In this document: piece after piece, positions 1 to 11,596 of the stretch | How the letters are laid out: each line of letters opens with the position of its first letter | Position numbering within the stretch: the first letter of the stretch is position 1 | Source of the DNA: Hevea brasiliensis | Taxonomy: Eukaryota; Streptophyta; Magnoliopsida; Malpighiales; Euphorbiaceae | Assembly: GCF_030052815.1 (NCBI RefSeq) | Contig: NC_079510.1 | Span: 37,172,358 to 37,236,357, forward strand | DNA length: 64,000 nt | Direction: 5' to 3' | Made by a program: the position numbers and the translations under genes | Notes under the pieces: model-generated | The model's database searches: none | What the model saw: only the letters and a program-made list of their open reading frames with translations | Told to the model about the DNA's origin: nothing

Positions 1-1053
1 ATCATTTGACTACCTTATATCCAATAACTCTCTCTAAACACTCCAATCTCTAAAGGACTAGTTGGGTGACTTTTTGGCTAAGAAGATATAGGCAAGGGAT
101 AAACACTTCAAAACTTTGCACCTCTTAAGAAACTTTCAATCCACAAACCCAACTAAAGGTAAGTCAAATCACTCTCATAGGCAACTTTTCAATACTCAAG
201 GGATTTGGCAAAAGATTTTAATGCATGATTCCTAAAAATGAGCAATGCATTAACTAAATGGAGGAAATCTATTTGTGTGCAATGTGTACAATTTCTAAGT
301 AATGTATAATGTGTGTGTAAATGTGTTATGTATATGTATGTATGGATGTATATGTAAAATATTTACAATATATATGTAAATGGAATGGGATGAGATGTTC
401 CTATACTCAAAATGTGAAAAATGTAGCAAAAATCAAAATGCACACCCCCAAACTCAAAATTAGACATTGTCCTTAATGTCTAAAGCAGTGCAGCATCAAA
501 ACTCAAAGCAAAGGGGAATAACTAGGAATAGTTAAATTTAAGAGCAAAAAGAAAGAGTTACCTGGTATAGAGCAGTGTTTTAGCATCTAAAATGTGAATT
601 CAAGAGATTATGGTGATGCATAAGAAAGCTGCACAAGTTATGCAGAAAAAATGCTGTACAGAACAGGTGCATAAGGACAGTGCATAAGCTGTGCAGTATG
701 GCATGAGTTGCATAAGGGACTGCACAGGCTATGCAGAACATTTGCATAAGGAGTTTCACAGCCTGTGCAGTATATTGAAAAGCTGTAGCATAATGATATA
801 TCAAGGAAAAATGTGCAAACACCAGCGTAAATATATACAGTGTATTGACAAGTATGCACAAAAGGGCAGTAAAGGCAATGAGAAGCAATGAAGAACTAAT
901 GGAATAGCCATCCAATAGAACTTCAAGAAAACATAATTCAAGACAAACCAAAATTGTTTCAGCACATTTAAAAAGAAAAACTCCTAGAAGTTGAACAAAA
1001 GCAAAATAAAAACTAATCTAATTCTATAGTTTTGCCCTTGTCCAAAGGTGCTG
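1..1053 (-). other. 3' non-coding region of the Athila element
   Basis: No gene is seen. Minus-strand positions 443-430 hold a purine-rich stretch (GTTTGGGGGTGTG) that resembles the polypurine-like block of such elements, but no LTR start follows it. Positions 600-790 carry further GCATAA/TTATGC words related to the 73-bp array. TA/TG-rich low-complexity DNA fills 300-390. Confidence 0.55.
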
Positions 1054-2494
1054 CTAAAGGACTGGATGGGCTGGCTGCTGCTGAAGGGGTGGTTCTGGAG
1101 GAGGTGATGGAGGTGGAGGTGGCATTCCCAGAAAAGCCATGAGCTGCTTCATCATCTCTTTTAACTCTTTCTGCTTATCTCTGGTTTCCATAACACGATC
1201 AAAGAGTTGATCATGACGATCCTTGAGGGTATCAAGACCAGATTCAAGCTTCCTATCCACAAAATATACATCATCACTAAGCCTCTCAAGATAGGTGAAT
1301 AAGGCTTTAGTGTTGAAGGGAGGAGGCTCTGTGGATGAAGAGGGTCCAGCTACAGATGGTGTTGGCTGTGCAGATTCTACTGGGGTATCCTATGCAGACT
1401 GAGTAGGTGGTGCAGGTTCAGTAGAATGGTGTTGGACTGGTGGTACAGATTGTGCCTTTGGTTGTGCAGTGGGTCCTGTATCTGCTACTGGTTGTGCAGT
1501 GTCAGATGGTGGCAAACTGAATCCAGTTTTGGATAAGCGAGTAGCATTAAAATATAGTGTCTAAAAGTGCTGTTAGAGGATGCTCTTCCGGATCAAAACG
1601 AAAATGCTTAGCTATAACAGTTATAAGCCCACCCATGACTATATCACCTACAAATTCGGTAGCAATATGTAACACATGCTCACAGAAGAAGTAACCAGGA
1701 GATATTTTGACTTTGTGAAAAGCACACCATAGCATGAACAAGTCAGATTTTCCAACAGCACCAGAACTAGTCCCTCGGCCTAAGATAGTGCTAGTAATAA
1801 GCTTATGGATAAATCTAAGTGCTGGGTCTATTATTCGGGAGGTCTTGGATCTACCAACATAAAAACTCTGAGATTGGTTTGTAATACTACTCCAAAACTA
1901 AACAGCATTCCAAACACTTTTATTTCCTACCTCTATGCCTGTATATGGTACCCTAAACAATCCATCGATTGCAAACCCAAAAATACTATGAAATTGGTCT
2001 AATGATAGCTCTCTATTTTGCCCCAAGCACCTATATTTCATAGTTGGCTTGTAATCTATCTCATGCAATTTCAGAGTAGCAGAAAATGAGGAAACAAATT
2101 CCAAAACTAGAGCTGGATAAACTAGTTCTTGTTTATGCACAAATTCCATTCAACCTAGACCATCAAGGTAAGCAACAACATTATCAAATAAACCAACTGA
2201 TTAGAGGGCATCTGCAGAAATATATCTAGTGGGTTGCACTTTTCTGTCCTTTAACCTGTTAAAAGTTGCCTTATGGGTTGCATCAGGAAGGGGCCAAGTT
2301 AGTTTGGATACCTGTGATGCCACTACTGAATGTTGCTTCTTGCTAGAGGAGGGTGATTTGGCTTGTGGGGTAGAGGTAGAAACGCCAACCCCCTGTCGTG
2401 TGGAAGCTGAAGTTTTGGGGTTTTTGGGTGTTGGCTCTGAAAGTGGAGTAGCAGGTGGGTCTTTGCGTTTTGTGAGAGGTGGTGCAGAGGCCAT
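1054..2494 (-). pseudogene. Extra ORF after pol (env position), plant-transposon-type protein
   Basis: Coding-like sequence runs from a Met at 2494 to about 1054 but changes frame and is interrupted by stops. The N-terminal part is Pro/Ser/Thr/Lys rich. It is followed by a folded-looking region with FVHKQELVYPALVLEFVSSF and LDQFHSIFGFAIDGLFRVP. Next comes a helical block (1741-1547), then a long Pro/Gln/Ser/Thr linker. It ends with a charged coiled-coil-like helix (LKDRHDQLFDRVMETRDKQK) and a proline tail. The central part resembles what databases call a putative plant transposon protein domain, found in Athila-like elements. I see no signal peptide or clear fusion peptide, so calling it an envelope would not be justified. 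Confidence 0.65.
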
Positions 2495-2865
2495 GGGTTG
2501 GGTTGATTTCGACCGGATTCTCCTCTTATAGGTGGATGTAGGAGGAGGTGGAGGGGTTTGTCATGGAGGAGAATCGGGATTGGGGGCTTGCATTGCTAGG
2601 GGTATGACTTGGAGAGGAGAGCCTTGAGGGGAAGGGGGAGGTGTTTCCATGGTGGTTGTCGTCGATGGTGGGAATGGAGGAGGGAAGAAGAAAGTGAAAG
2701 AGGTAAAGGGAAGTTAGGGCATCGATCTGTGAAAAGAGGTGTGGGGAGAAGGATTAATGCCGAGAAAAATGAACAGGAGGGAGGTTGTGAACAGGAAGGA
2801 CGGGAAATGGGAGGTGGGAAAGTGGGGTGCCGAAAATTTTGATTTGCACAGGACATGTGATTTTC

Positions 2866-3512
2866 TACATAAGGGGAGAATGGGTGTGTATAAGTTATGC
2901 ACTCTTTTATGCAGGTTTCGGCAGAAAAATGGGAGTGTGAAAAGTTGGTCGTGCAAAAGTGCATGACTTATGCACTCCCTTATGCAAGTTTTGGCAGAAA
3001 ATAAGGGGTCTGAAAAATTGGTTATGCAAAAGTCCATAACTTATGCACTTAGTCATGCAGAATTCGGCAGAAAATGGGAGTGTGAAAAGTTGGTCATGCA
3101 AAAGTGCATGACTTATGCACTCTCTTATGCAAGTTTCGGCAGAAAATGGAATCCCAGAAAATTTGGTTATGCAAAAGTGCATAAGCTGTGCACTCCCTTA
3201 TGCAAGTTTGGGCAGAAAATGGAATCCCAGAAAATTTGGTTATGCAAAAGTGCATAACTTATGCACTTGGTCATGCAGATTTCGGCAGAAATGAAAATGC
3301 AGGATTTGAAGTTATGCAAGAGTGCATAAGTTATGCACACACTTATGCAAGTTTCGGCAGAAATGAAAATTGGCAAAAATATAGCAGTGCAGAATTGCAT
3401 AGGTTATGCACACCCTTATGCAGATTTTGGTAAGAAATGAAATAGCAAAAATTTGGTTATGCAGGATTGCATAAGTTATGCAAAGGCTTATGTAGGTTTC
3501 AGCAGAAAAGAA
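2866..3512. repeat. 73-bp tandem array with embedded palindrome (about nine copies)
   Basis: The word GGCAGAAA recurs at about 2920, 2993, 3066, 3138, 3211, 3284, 3356 and 3501, with a degenerate copy at 3429, giving a unit of 72-73 bp. Each unit contains an inverted repeat of the form TGCATAA-C-TTATGCA and a second half-copy, so every unit can form a small hairpin. Copies differ by point changes and small indels. The array lies in the spacer between integrase and the extra ORF. Confidence 0.92.
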
Positions 3513-4274
3513 AAAATGGCAAAAATGAGACCTGAAAGCTGCATCAAGTTTCAAAAATATACTAAAATTAAGAAATATAATCCTATGAAGCATAAATCAT
3601 GAGAAATTATCATAAAAAACACATCAATATATACAGAACCATCACAATTGCACCATACAAGCTTGTAGAAGTAAGTTTTGCATAAGAGACATTTGTGAAT
3701 TATGCCATTTCAACTCAAACTCTGCAAATTAACATTTAACACATTAAGGCTCAATAAAAATCTGCACAAAGTTGCATTTATCCACAAAAGAAAATGGACT
3801 CTCCAAGTTATGCCAAGAAAATACAGCATGTGCACATTGAATCACACAACCCAAATAAGCTCAAAACTACTAAAATGACCCACTTACCATCATATTAACA
3901 TGATAAGCACAAATACTTAAAAGTTACACACCCAACCTCAACAAAGAAGCAAATACCATATGCTGCAGACCCCTTTTTGCTGAAATTTTTATTTCTCTGC
4001 ATAAGCCAAGAAGGGGTCCTGCACAGGTCATGCAATGAAAATAAACCAATCTTGGGAGAGTTAATGGATAAAATATCAGATTAAGAGTTACTCCCCAGCA
4101 GTGCAACAACCTTCATCCATTGAAATACATCTACAAAGGACAAGATTCAACAATATCAAAAATTGAATTTGGGGAGATTTAAGATAAAAACAAAAGTAAT
4201 GCAAATAAAAGTAAATCAATAAAAGCAAAATAAAAGAACTTGGGGTGCCTCCCAAGAGTGCTAATTTATAGTCT
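3513..4274 (-). other. Non-coding spacer after pol of the Athila element
   Basis: No coding sequence is seen. The stretch contains isolated copies of the TTATGCA-type words (for example near 3700, 3810 and 4005-4035) but no ordered array. Confidence 0.6.
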
Positions 4275-5480
4275 TTAGCTGGACTCTTCATGCATTTCAC
4301 TAAAAAGAGGTGAGGGATCAGAGAGCTTGTAACAACTTGCTCCTTTTATTGGGTCTCCAGTTATATAATGTTTCAATCTATGCCCATTGACCTTAAAATT
4401 CCCAGATTTTTCACTCCGAATTTCAATTGCTCCATAAGGGAAAACCTTAGAAACTCTACATGGACCAGTCCACCTTGATTTAAGTTTTCCAGGGAACAAT
4501 TTCAATCTTGAGTTGAACAACAAAACTGAATCACCTTCTTTAAATTCCTTTTTCCTAAGATGCTTATCATGCCAAACTTTAGTTCTTTCTTTATAAATAC
4601 TGGCACTTTCATAGGCATCCATCCTCAATTCTTCAAGCTCATTAAGTTGCAATAGCCTCTTCTCACCAGCTTGCTTGAGATCAAAATTCAAGGTCTGAAT
4701 GGCCCAATATGCTCTATGTTCTAGCTCTACAGGGAAATGACAAGACTTACCATATACCAACCTAAAGGGAATAGTTCCTATAGGGGTTTTGTAAGCAGTC
4801 CTATATGCCCATAAAGCATCATCTAGTTTGACAGACCAGTCTTTCCGAGAATTGCTCACTGTTTTCTCCAAGATATGTTTGAGTTCTCTATTAGAAATTT
4901 CAACTTGTCCTGAAGTTTGACGATGGTGTTGGGTAGCTATCTTGTGCACTACACCATATTTCCTCATTAAGCTCTCAAATTGCTTATTACAAAAATGTGA
5001 ACCCTTATCACTAATTACAGCCCTTGGAGCTCCAAATCTACTCAAAACAAATTTCTTTAAGAATTTCACTACCACCTTAGCATCATTAGTTGGAGTTGCA
5101 ATAGCTTCTACCCACTTTGACACATAGCCAACTCCAACTAAAATGTATTTATTACCATATGAAGGAGGAAATGGACCCATAAAATCTATTCCCCATATAT
5201 CGAATAATTCCACTTCAAGAATATCATTTAGGGGCATTTGATCTCTTTTTGACAGATTTCCACTCCTTTGACATTTATCGCATTCTAACACAAATTTCCT
5301 CACATCTTTAAAAAGATTTGATCAAAAGAAACCAGCCTGCAGAATTTTACTAGATGTTTTAGAGATTCCAAAATGTCCTCTATAATCAGAAGCATGGCAA
5401 TGATGCATAACATTCTGTGTCTCCTCATCAGGAATACATCTTCTTATTAAACCATCACAACATCTCCTAAAGAGTAAAGG
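4275..5480 (-). pseudogene. Athila-type integrase
   Basis: The N-terminal zinc-binding motif is visible as H-x-H ... CDKCQ, interrupted by an in-frame stop near 5320. The DDE core has the first Asp in IDFMGPF, the second in ISDKGSHF, and the Glu in [10 protein letters not shown]. The C-terminal part has the WTGP and VNGHRLKHY segments usual for Athila/Tat integrases. The main open piece is 342 codons (5303-4275). The enzyme would insert cDNA into the genome. The frame ends at 4275, beside the short motif CTTGGGAGGCACCCC that I recall from many plant gypsy elements at this place. Confidence 0.9.
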
Positions 5481-5639
5481 ATCATCCCATCTATAAAATT
5501 TTGCCTCATGCAAAAACTTTTTCTTTTGTTGCCATGTCATTCCTAGAGGTAAAACTCCACAAGATAGATAATTCACCAAGTCTGCATACCAAGGTAGTTT
5601 AGCAACAAGAGAGAAAAGTTGTTCATCCAAGAAAAACTC

Positions 5640-6012
5640 ATCAATAGGGACTTCATCCAATTTCAACCTACTAAGATTATCCGCAACTACATTTTCAGCT
5701 CCCTTCTTATCTCTAATCTCCAAATCAAACTCTTGTAGCATCAGAATCCACCTAATGAGCCTAGGTTTAGCCTCCTTTTTACGGAGTAAATACCTGATAG
5801 CAGCATGATCTGAAAATATAACCACCTTTGAGTCAATAATGTAAGGTCTGAACTTTTCCAATGCAAAGACAATTGCTAAGAATTCCTTTTCAGTTGTTGC
5901 ATAATTTTTTTGAGCCTTATCTAGTGTTCTACTAGCATAAAAAATAGCATAAGCCCTTTTGTATTTTCTTTGACCAAGAACAGCTCCATTTGCATAGTTG
6001 CTAGCATCACAA
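5640..6012 (-). pseudogene. Athila-type RNase H
   Basis: After the second frameshift the frame reads [14 protein letters not shown], then the [15 protein letters not shown] block and [11 protein letters not shown]. These carry the conserved Asp and Glu residues of the retroelement RNase H fold. It ends in the connection segment [10 protein letters not shown] that is typical before Ty3/gypsy integrases. It would degrade the RNA strand during reverse transcription. Confidence 0.85.
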
Positions 6013-7070
6013 TTTCAAAAGGTAGGCTCCAATCGGGCGGTTGCATGATTGGTGCAGTGATAAGAGCTTGCTTCAACCTACAAAAGGCATCCAAACACTT
6101 TTGGTCAAATACAAATGGTATGTCATGACTTAACAAATTAGACAAAGGTTTGGCTATTTTAGAAAAATCCTTGATAAAGCGTCTGTAGAACCCGGTATGC
6201 CCTAGAAAACTTTGAATTCCTTTGACATTGGTAGGAGGAGCCATCTTCTCTATCACTTCAACCTTGGCTTTATCAACCTCTATTCCTCTGTTAGACACCA
6301 AATGTCCAAGCACTATCCCTTCTTGAACCATGAAATGACACTTTTCCCAGTTTAACACAAGGTCAGTATCTGCACATCGCTGCAAAATTTTAGAAAGGTT
6401 AGCCAAGCATATGTCAAATGAAGATCCATAAACAGAAAAGTCATCCATAAAAACCTCCATTATATCTTCAATGAAATTTGAGAAGATTGCCATCATGCAC
6501 CTTTGAAAAGTGGCTGGTGCATTACACAACCCAAATGGCATCCTCCTATAAGCAAAGGTTCCATATGGACAAGTAAAAGTGGTTTTCTCTTGATCATTTG
6601 GATGCATAGGGATTTGAAAAAAATCCTGAATACCCATCTAAATAGCAAAAATAAGAATGCCTAGCCAGTCTTTCTAACATTTAATCAATTAAGCGAAGTG
6701 GCAAATGATATTTTCTAGTGGCAATATTTAATTTTCTGTAATCTATGCACATTCGCCAACTAGTCACTGTTCTGGTGGGAATTAATTTGTTATTTTCATT
6801 TTTGACCATTGTCATTCCACCCTTTTTTGGGACAACATGTACTGGACTCACCCAAGTACTGTCTGAGATAGGATATATGATCCCTGCATTAAGCAACTTC
6901 AAAATTTCCTTTTTAACAACTTCTTTCATATTTGGGCTCAACCTCTTCTGATGTTCAATAGATGGCTTACAATTTTCTTCCAAAATAATTCTGTGCATGC
7001 AAAAGTGTGGACTTATTCCCTTAATGTCATCTATGGTATATCCTAAAACTTTCCTAAATTGCCTCAACAC
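6013..7070 (-). pseudogene. Athila-type reverse transcriptase, frameshifted
   Basis: Two blocks encode the RT. The first (7070-6681) has the N-terminal fingers, with the WVSPVHVVPKKGG motif and MCIDYRKLN. The second, in another frame from 6637, has the palm, with FGLCNAPATFQRCM and the catalytic box FMDD, followed by the thumb (FLGHTGFYRRFIKDFSKIAK). The frame changes near 6640-6680 and returns to the original frame near 6013, so two indels bracket the palm. RT copies element RNA into cDNA from the tRNA-Asp primer. The element cannot make an intact enzyme from this copy. Confidence 0.88.
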
Positions 7071-7226
7071 TCTTAACTACTTATCAACCTTTAAACTACT
7101 CAAGTTTGCATTTACAATTACTGGATAAGTGTTATTGGTGCCAAGAAATTCATACCTGAGCTGAGAAAGAAGTTGCTTAAGTTCTACCTTAGGTGCATCT
7201 TCTTCCTTGAATGATGGTTGCTTAGA

Positions 7227-8450
7227 TTAGACTATTTCCTTCTGTGTGAGTTGAAAAACTAGAGCAGAAATGAATGGTGGACTACCCTCTAAATGTTGAG
7301 CATATGCAGCCACATGAGGGTTGTCATAGTCTATGCTTCCTCCATGAACCAAGCAATTTTTAAGTGGATCTTCCGGATATCTCTTTCTGAAGTGTTCTTC
7401 AACCAGCTCATCAATGATATCAATTCTCAAACAAGTATCAGCTTCAGAATGATGCTTCTCCATAGTGTTATTAATATTGAAAACCAATTGATCTTCACCA
7501 ACTCTAAGAGTCAATTTTTCTCCCTTAACATCAATTAATGCTCCTGCTGTAGCTAGAAAGGGTCTTCCCAAGATAATTGGGATATTAGAATCCTCTTCCA
7601 TGTCCAAGATGACAAAGTCAACAGGTATATAAAACTTTCCAACCTTCAAAGGCACATTCTCTAAAATCCCTTCAGGATACTTAATTGATCTGTCAGCTAG
7701 CTGAAGAGAAATGTGGGCTGGCTTAAGATCTCTCATATTGAGCTTCTCACAAATGGAGAGGGGCATAAGGCTAACACTAGCCCCTAAATCACATAAAGCT
7801 TTTATAGAACATGATTCCCCAATGTGGCATGGAATTGAAAAACTCCCTAGGTCCTTGAGCTTTGGAGGAAGTTTCCTTTGAAGGATAGCACTGCATTCTT
7901 CTATCAAAGCTACAGTTTCATGGTCTTCAAGTTTCCTCTTGTTTGAGAGAATTTCTTTTAAGAATTTTGTATAAGAGGGCATTTGTGAAAGAGCATCAAT
8001 GAAAGGCACATTTATGTATAGCTTCTTCAAAACCTCTAAGAACTTTCCAAATTGCTTATCAAGCTTGGTCTTTTGAAATCTTTGTGGAAAGGGAAGTTGT
8101 GGTTTGTAAGGCTCTGGAGGTATATACTTCTCTTCCTTCTCTTCAATTTTTTCTTTACCTTTTTCTGCACTTTCTTTCTCACTTTTTTGTTTTTCACTCT
8201 CATCAATTTCTTTCTCATTTTCTCTCTTCTCACTATTTTCACTTTTCTCATTTTTTTCACTCTTTTCATTATTTACAACCTTCCCACTTCTTAAAGTAAT
8301 AGCTTGACACTGCTCTCTTGGGTTTTCCGGTTGACTTGGAAGTTTTCCAAAAGACTTGGTACCAGTGTAAGATGCTTGTTGTGCAATCTGATTTTCCAAC
8401 ATTCTGTTATGTGTTTGCATCTGTTCTAGCCTTGCTTTCATCTCTCTCAT
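7227..8450 (-). pseudogene. pro: Athila-type gag-pol junction and aspartic protease
   Basis: A 407-codon frame in phase with gag. It starts with a coiled-coil-like Glu/Met/Gln stretch, followed by a Lys-Glu-Ser low-complexity linker (roughly residues 75-120). It then enters a retroviral-type aspartic protease. The active-site motif reads CDLGASVSLMPLS, where the canonical DTGA or DSGA has become DLGA. The flap and ILGRPFLAT segment follow about 90 residues later. The protease processes the gag-pol polyprotein. The frame closes at a stop at 7227, before RT. Confidence 0.87.
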
Positions 8451-8498
8451 CTCTTCATCATGCTTAGTTTAGTTAGCAAGAATCTGTTGTAATAAAGC

Positions 8499-9836
8499 TT
8501 ATGTGGTAGAACTTTGTTCTTGCTGTTTTGGTGGAGGATTCGTATTTCTCTGCTGCAAATTAGGCAATGGTTGCATATTTTGCTGATATGGAATTTCTTG
8601 TTGCTGTTGTGGCTGAAGATTCTGATTTGGGACTTGACTTTGCTGATTTCCCCATGAAAAGTTGGGATGATTCCTCCAAGTTGGATTATAAGTTTGAGAG
8701 TAAGGATTCCCCATTTGTTTGTTTCCATAATTACCAACATATGCAGCTTGCTCTTCATAGTCTACTCCACAGCTGATAGTTCCTTCTACATAAGCAACTT
8801 GTCGTGAACTTCCAGATGATGATGATGAACTAACCAACATACTTAAATATTTCATCTTCTTAGCAAAAACATTTGTAAGTGCATCAAACTTTGCATTAAT
8901 AATGTTGAATGGATCAAGGTCATACATTCCAGCAGCTTGCGTCTTTTGAGTTGGAGCTGGTCCTCTTGGACTACTCCAAAGATGAGTATTCTTTGCAATT
9001 TTCTCCAATAGCTCATAAGCTTCATCTTCATGCTTCATAATAAATTCTCCTCCTGTTTGAGCATCAATTATCCCTCTAATTACAGGAGTAACATTGGTAT
9101 AAAAATTCTGGTTTATCATCCATTTTGGAATGGCATGATGTGGGCATTGTCTCTCTAATTCCTTCCATCTCATCCATGATTCATAGAGAGTTTCATCTTC
9201 TCTTGGTCTAAAAGCTGTCATTTGATTCCTCAATTCTTGAGTTTTTTTAGGTGGAAAATATTGTGTAAGAAATGCATCAGTGAGTTGCTCCCAATTTGTA
9301 ATGGAGTTGTGAGGTAAAGAATTAAGCCAATCCAATGCTCTATCCTTCAAAGAGAATGGGAATAGCTTCAATCTTGCTGCATCATCAGATACTCCAGGTT
9401 GTTTTTGCATATCACAAATCATAGCAAACTTTTTTAGATGTGTGTGTGGATTTTCAGAAGGATGTCCCCTAAATTGGGAATTTTGAATCATTTGAAGAAC
9501 CCCAAAATCCATCTTGTAGCTATTTGCATCAATTCTTGGTCTTACTATACTCTCTCTCAAGTCATCAAAACGAGGAAAAGCATGATCCATCATACTTCCC
9601 CTAGGCACATTAGCATTTACAACCTCTTCACCTTGAGCTGCATGTTCATTGTTTCGATCATTTCCAGCATTACCACCACCAATTCTAATTCTTTCATCAG
9701 CCATGTCTGCTTCAATTTCAGTTTCTCTCAAGGCTTCTTTCCTTTTTCTGGTTTCTTTCTTGTTGGCTCTACAAAATTTCTCAATTTTAGGATTAAACAA
9801 TAAGGATGTGTCACTTGTGCTGCTAGCTCTTCTCAT
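8499..9836 (-). pseudogene. gag: Athila-type gag (capsid) region
   Basis: An open frame of 445 codons starting at 9836. The N-terminal part is basic and mixed. The middle holds the plant retrotransposon gag domain, with the hallmark segment around LKLFPFSLKDRALDWL and the downstream W-E-L and YFP motifs. The C-terminal third is rich in Gln, Asn and Pro, ending at a stop at 8499. The same frame continues into the protease region, so the stop is probably a lesion in an originally continuous gag-pol ORF. Gag forms the virus-like particle in the cytoplasm. Confidence 0.88.
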
Positions 9837-9948
9837 AAAAGATTAAGAGTACCTAAAAAAAGAACAAACAAACACAAAATGAAAAGATAACAAAGATAAA
9901 ACTACAAACAACTAAAATAATCAAGAATTCAATCTTAAATAAACAACT

Positions 9949-9965
9949 CCCCAGCAACGGCGCCA
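9949..9965 (-). other. Primer binding site for tRNA-Asp
   Basis: Read on the minus strand the site is TGGCGCCGTTGCTGGGG. It is complementary to the 3' end (with CCA) of plant tRNA-Asp(GTC) with one mismatch. The matching tRNA gene is present in this window at 61407-61478. Its position just inside the LTR fixes the direction of the element as minus. Confidence 0.9.
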
Positions 9966-9971
9966 AAAACT

Positions 9972-11596
9972 TGATGAGGCCCAACCACAAGTGCATGGGT
10001 CGTACAAGTAATATAGAAAAGATATCGTTCCTATGAGGAGTTGAGTTAATGATTGAATTTTTGATATAAAAATTCTAATTAAATTGAACTATTTTTGAAA
10101 TTAAAGTAATAAATTGATAGTTATTGAAGTGTGAATTCTATATGTGTAAAATTATAATCTATTCAACAATGTAATAATTTAACTAAATTTGCATCAAATT
10201 AAAATAAGCAAATTGAAATATGGCAAGATTTAAAATGGCAAGTAATTAAATTCAATTAGAAATTAACAATGATAAAAAGGGCGATTCCGGAGTTCATATT
10301 CAAGCTATTTTGGGATTTTTAAATTGGTTATCCAATCTTGTGGAACTTATGGATTTTAAGGAGATTAATTCTTAAATCCTTTGAATACCCTGTCGAGTGG
10401 GACAAAGAGTGCCTTAATCAATCTAATCCTACTTTCGTGGAGTTAAAATTAATCAAGACCCATTAAGTTCCTTAATTAATCTGTAAATCCTCTTAATCCT
10501 TAGTCTATTTTTATATCTAAGTTAATTAAGTCCAATTTCTTGATTATCTATCACAAGGCTTTCTCCTTTCGGTGCTTCAACCATGGATTAAGAACAACAC
10601 TTAATGGGATCCTACACTAAGCATGTCATTGAGCACACAAGAAATGAATAAAACTCATTAAAATCACAAAATATGGATTACCCAATCAAATCCACAAAAT
10701 ATCTCAAATATTACATCCCAACTCCAGAATCTAATGAAAACTACTCGCTATCCATAATATTTACAAGAAATTCTAAGTTAACATGGAAATAAATCTTTAA
10801 TATAGCTAAGAACTAAGAAACTCAATACAAGAAGGGTAGGAAATATGCAAGAAATGAAAGAAAACTCCAAATCTATCTAGAAAATGGAGAGGTGACGTTT
10901 TTGCTCCCCTATTTGACTCTTCTGCTGCTGCTCCTTTTCTTTTTGTTTTTCCTCCCCTTTCTAAAATGGGATAAGGGCTTATTTATATCTTTTTCTCTGA
11001 CAAGTAGCCCTAAAATAGTGTGTTTGAGGTGTGTTTTTATGAGGGAATCTTCTGCCAGCTCATTATGAAGACTTTATGGAACTTCATAAGTGGACTGCAT
11101 AAGTTATGCAGTTCCTTATGCAGTTTTCGGCTAGTTCCTGGGCTCTCTGTACGAAGCTGCATGAGCAGGGTGCAAGACTGCATAAGTTATGCAGTTTTCC
11201 GTGAGGTTGCATAAGCAAGGCGTGAATTTGCATAAGTTATGCAGTAACTTATGCAGATTTCGGTAGGAAATGGAATATTGTTTCTTCTCCCTGTGCAGAA
11301 CTGCACAACTTATACGGCAAATTGTGCGCAATTTGTTCAATGCATACTTCAACTTTGAAACTTGTTTTTGACATCTTTGGCAGTAAAAATCACTCCTCAA
11401 TGGCAAAATTTCTTTTTAGTCCCTCAAAAACACCATATTTCCTACAAAATAAAGTAAAATTACAAATTAATCCACAAATTGGTAATTATGAAAAACTATC
11501 TAAATAACTAATGAAATTAGCTAAAAGTGACTAACAATCAAATAAAATGGTCATGAAATTAAACCTAAATGACTATGCAAAATGTATGTATCATCA
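9972..11596 (-). repeat. 5' LTR of the Athila-type element
   Basis: About 1625 bp bounded by TGATGAGG on the left and TATCATCA on the right, a short inverted terminal repeat in the TG...CA form. The inner edge lies seven bases from the primer site. The outer edge abuts a copia gag reading frame at 11597. The LTR carries several TGCATAAGTTATGCA palindromes between about 11090 and 11265, the same motif that fills the tandem array near the 3' end. The target duplication cannot be checked because the other end is outside; the candidate on this side is aactt (11597-11601). Confidence 0.85.

Larger units (their letters stand above)
1..11596 (-). mobile_element. Athila-type Ty3/gypsy retrotransposon, 3' LTR beyond left edge
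   Basis: On the minus strand the order is 5' LTR (11596-9972), primer site, gag, protease, reverse transcriptase, RNase H, integrase, a non-coding spacer with a 73-bp tandem array, an extra ORF after pol, then non-coding DNA to the window edge. Gag, protease, the N-terminal RT, RNase H and integrase all lie in one reading frame. Only the central RT block is shifted, so the ancestor carried a single gag-pol ORF. Integrase after RNase H defines Ty3/gypsy. The tRNA-Asp primer site and the extra ORF after pol fit the Athila lineage. Several stops and at least two frameshifts make it inactive. No sequence in 1-560 matches the LTR, so the 3' LTR is outside and the element exceeds 11.6 kb. Confidence 0.9.

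Noticed and set aside
1..560. 3' LTR of the Athila element
   Set aside because: Direct comparison with 9972-11596 shows no shared block and no TATCATCA end, so the LTR must lie further left.
1054..2494. A true envelope gene
   Set aside because: No signal peptide, fusion peptide or clear transmembrane segment is visible; only the position is env-like.
2866..3512. CRISPR-like regular array
   Set aside because: The units are contiguous 73-bp tandem repeats without unique spacers, inside a plant retrotransposon.
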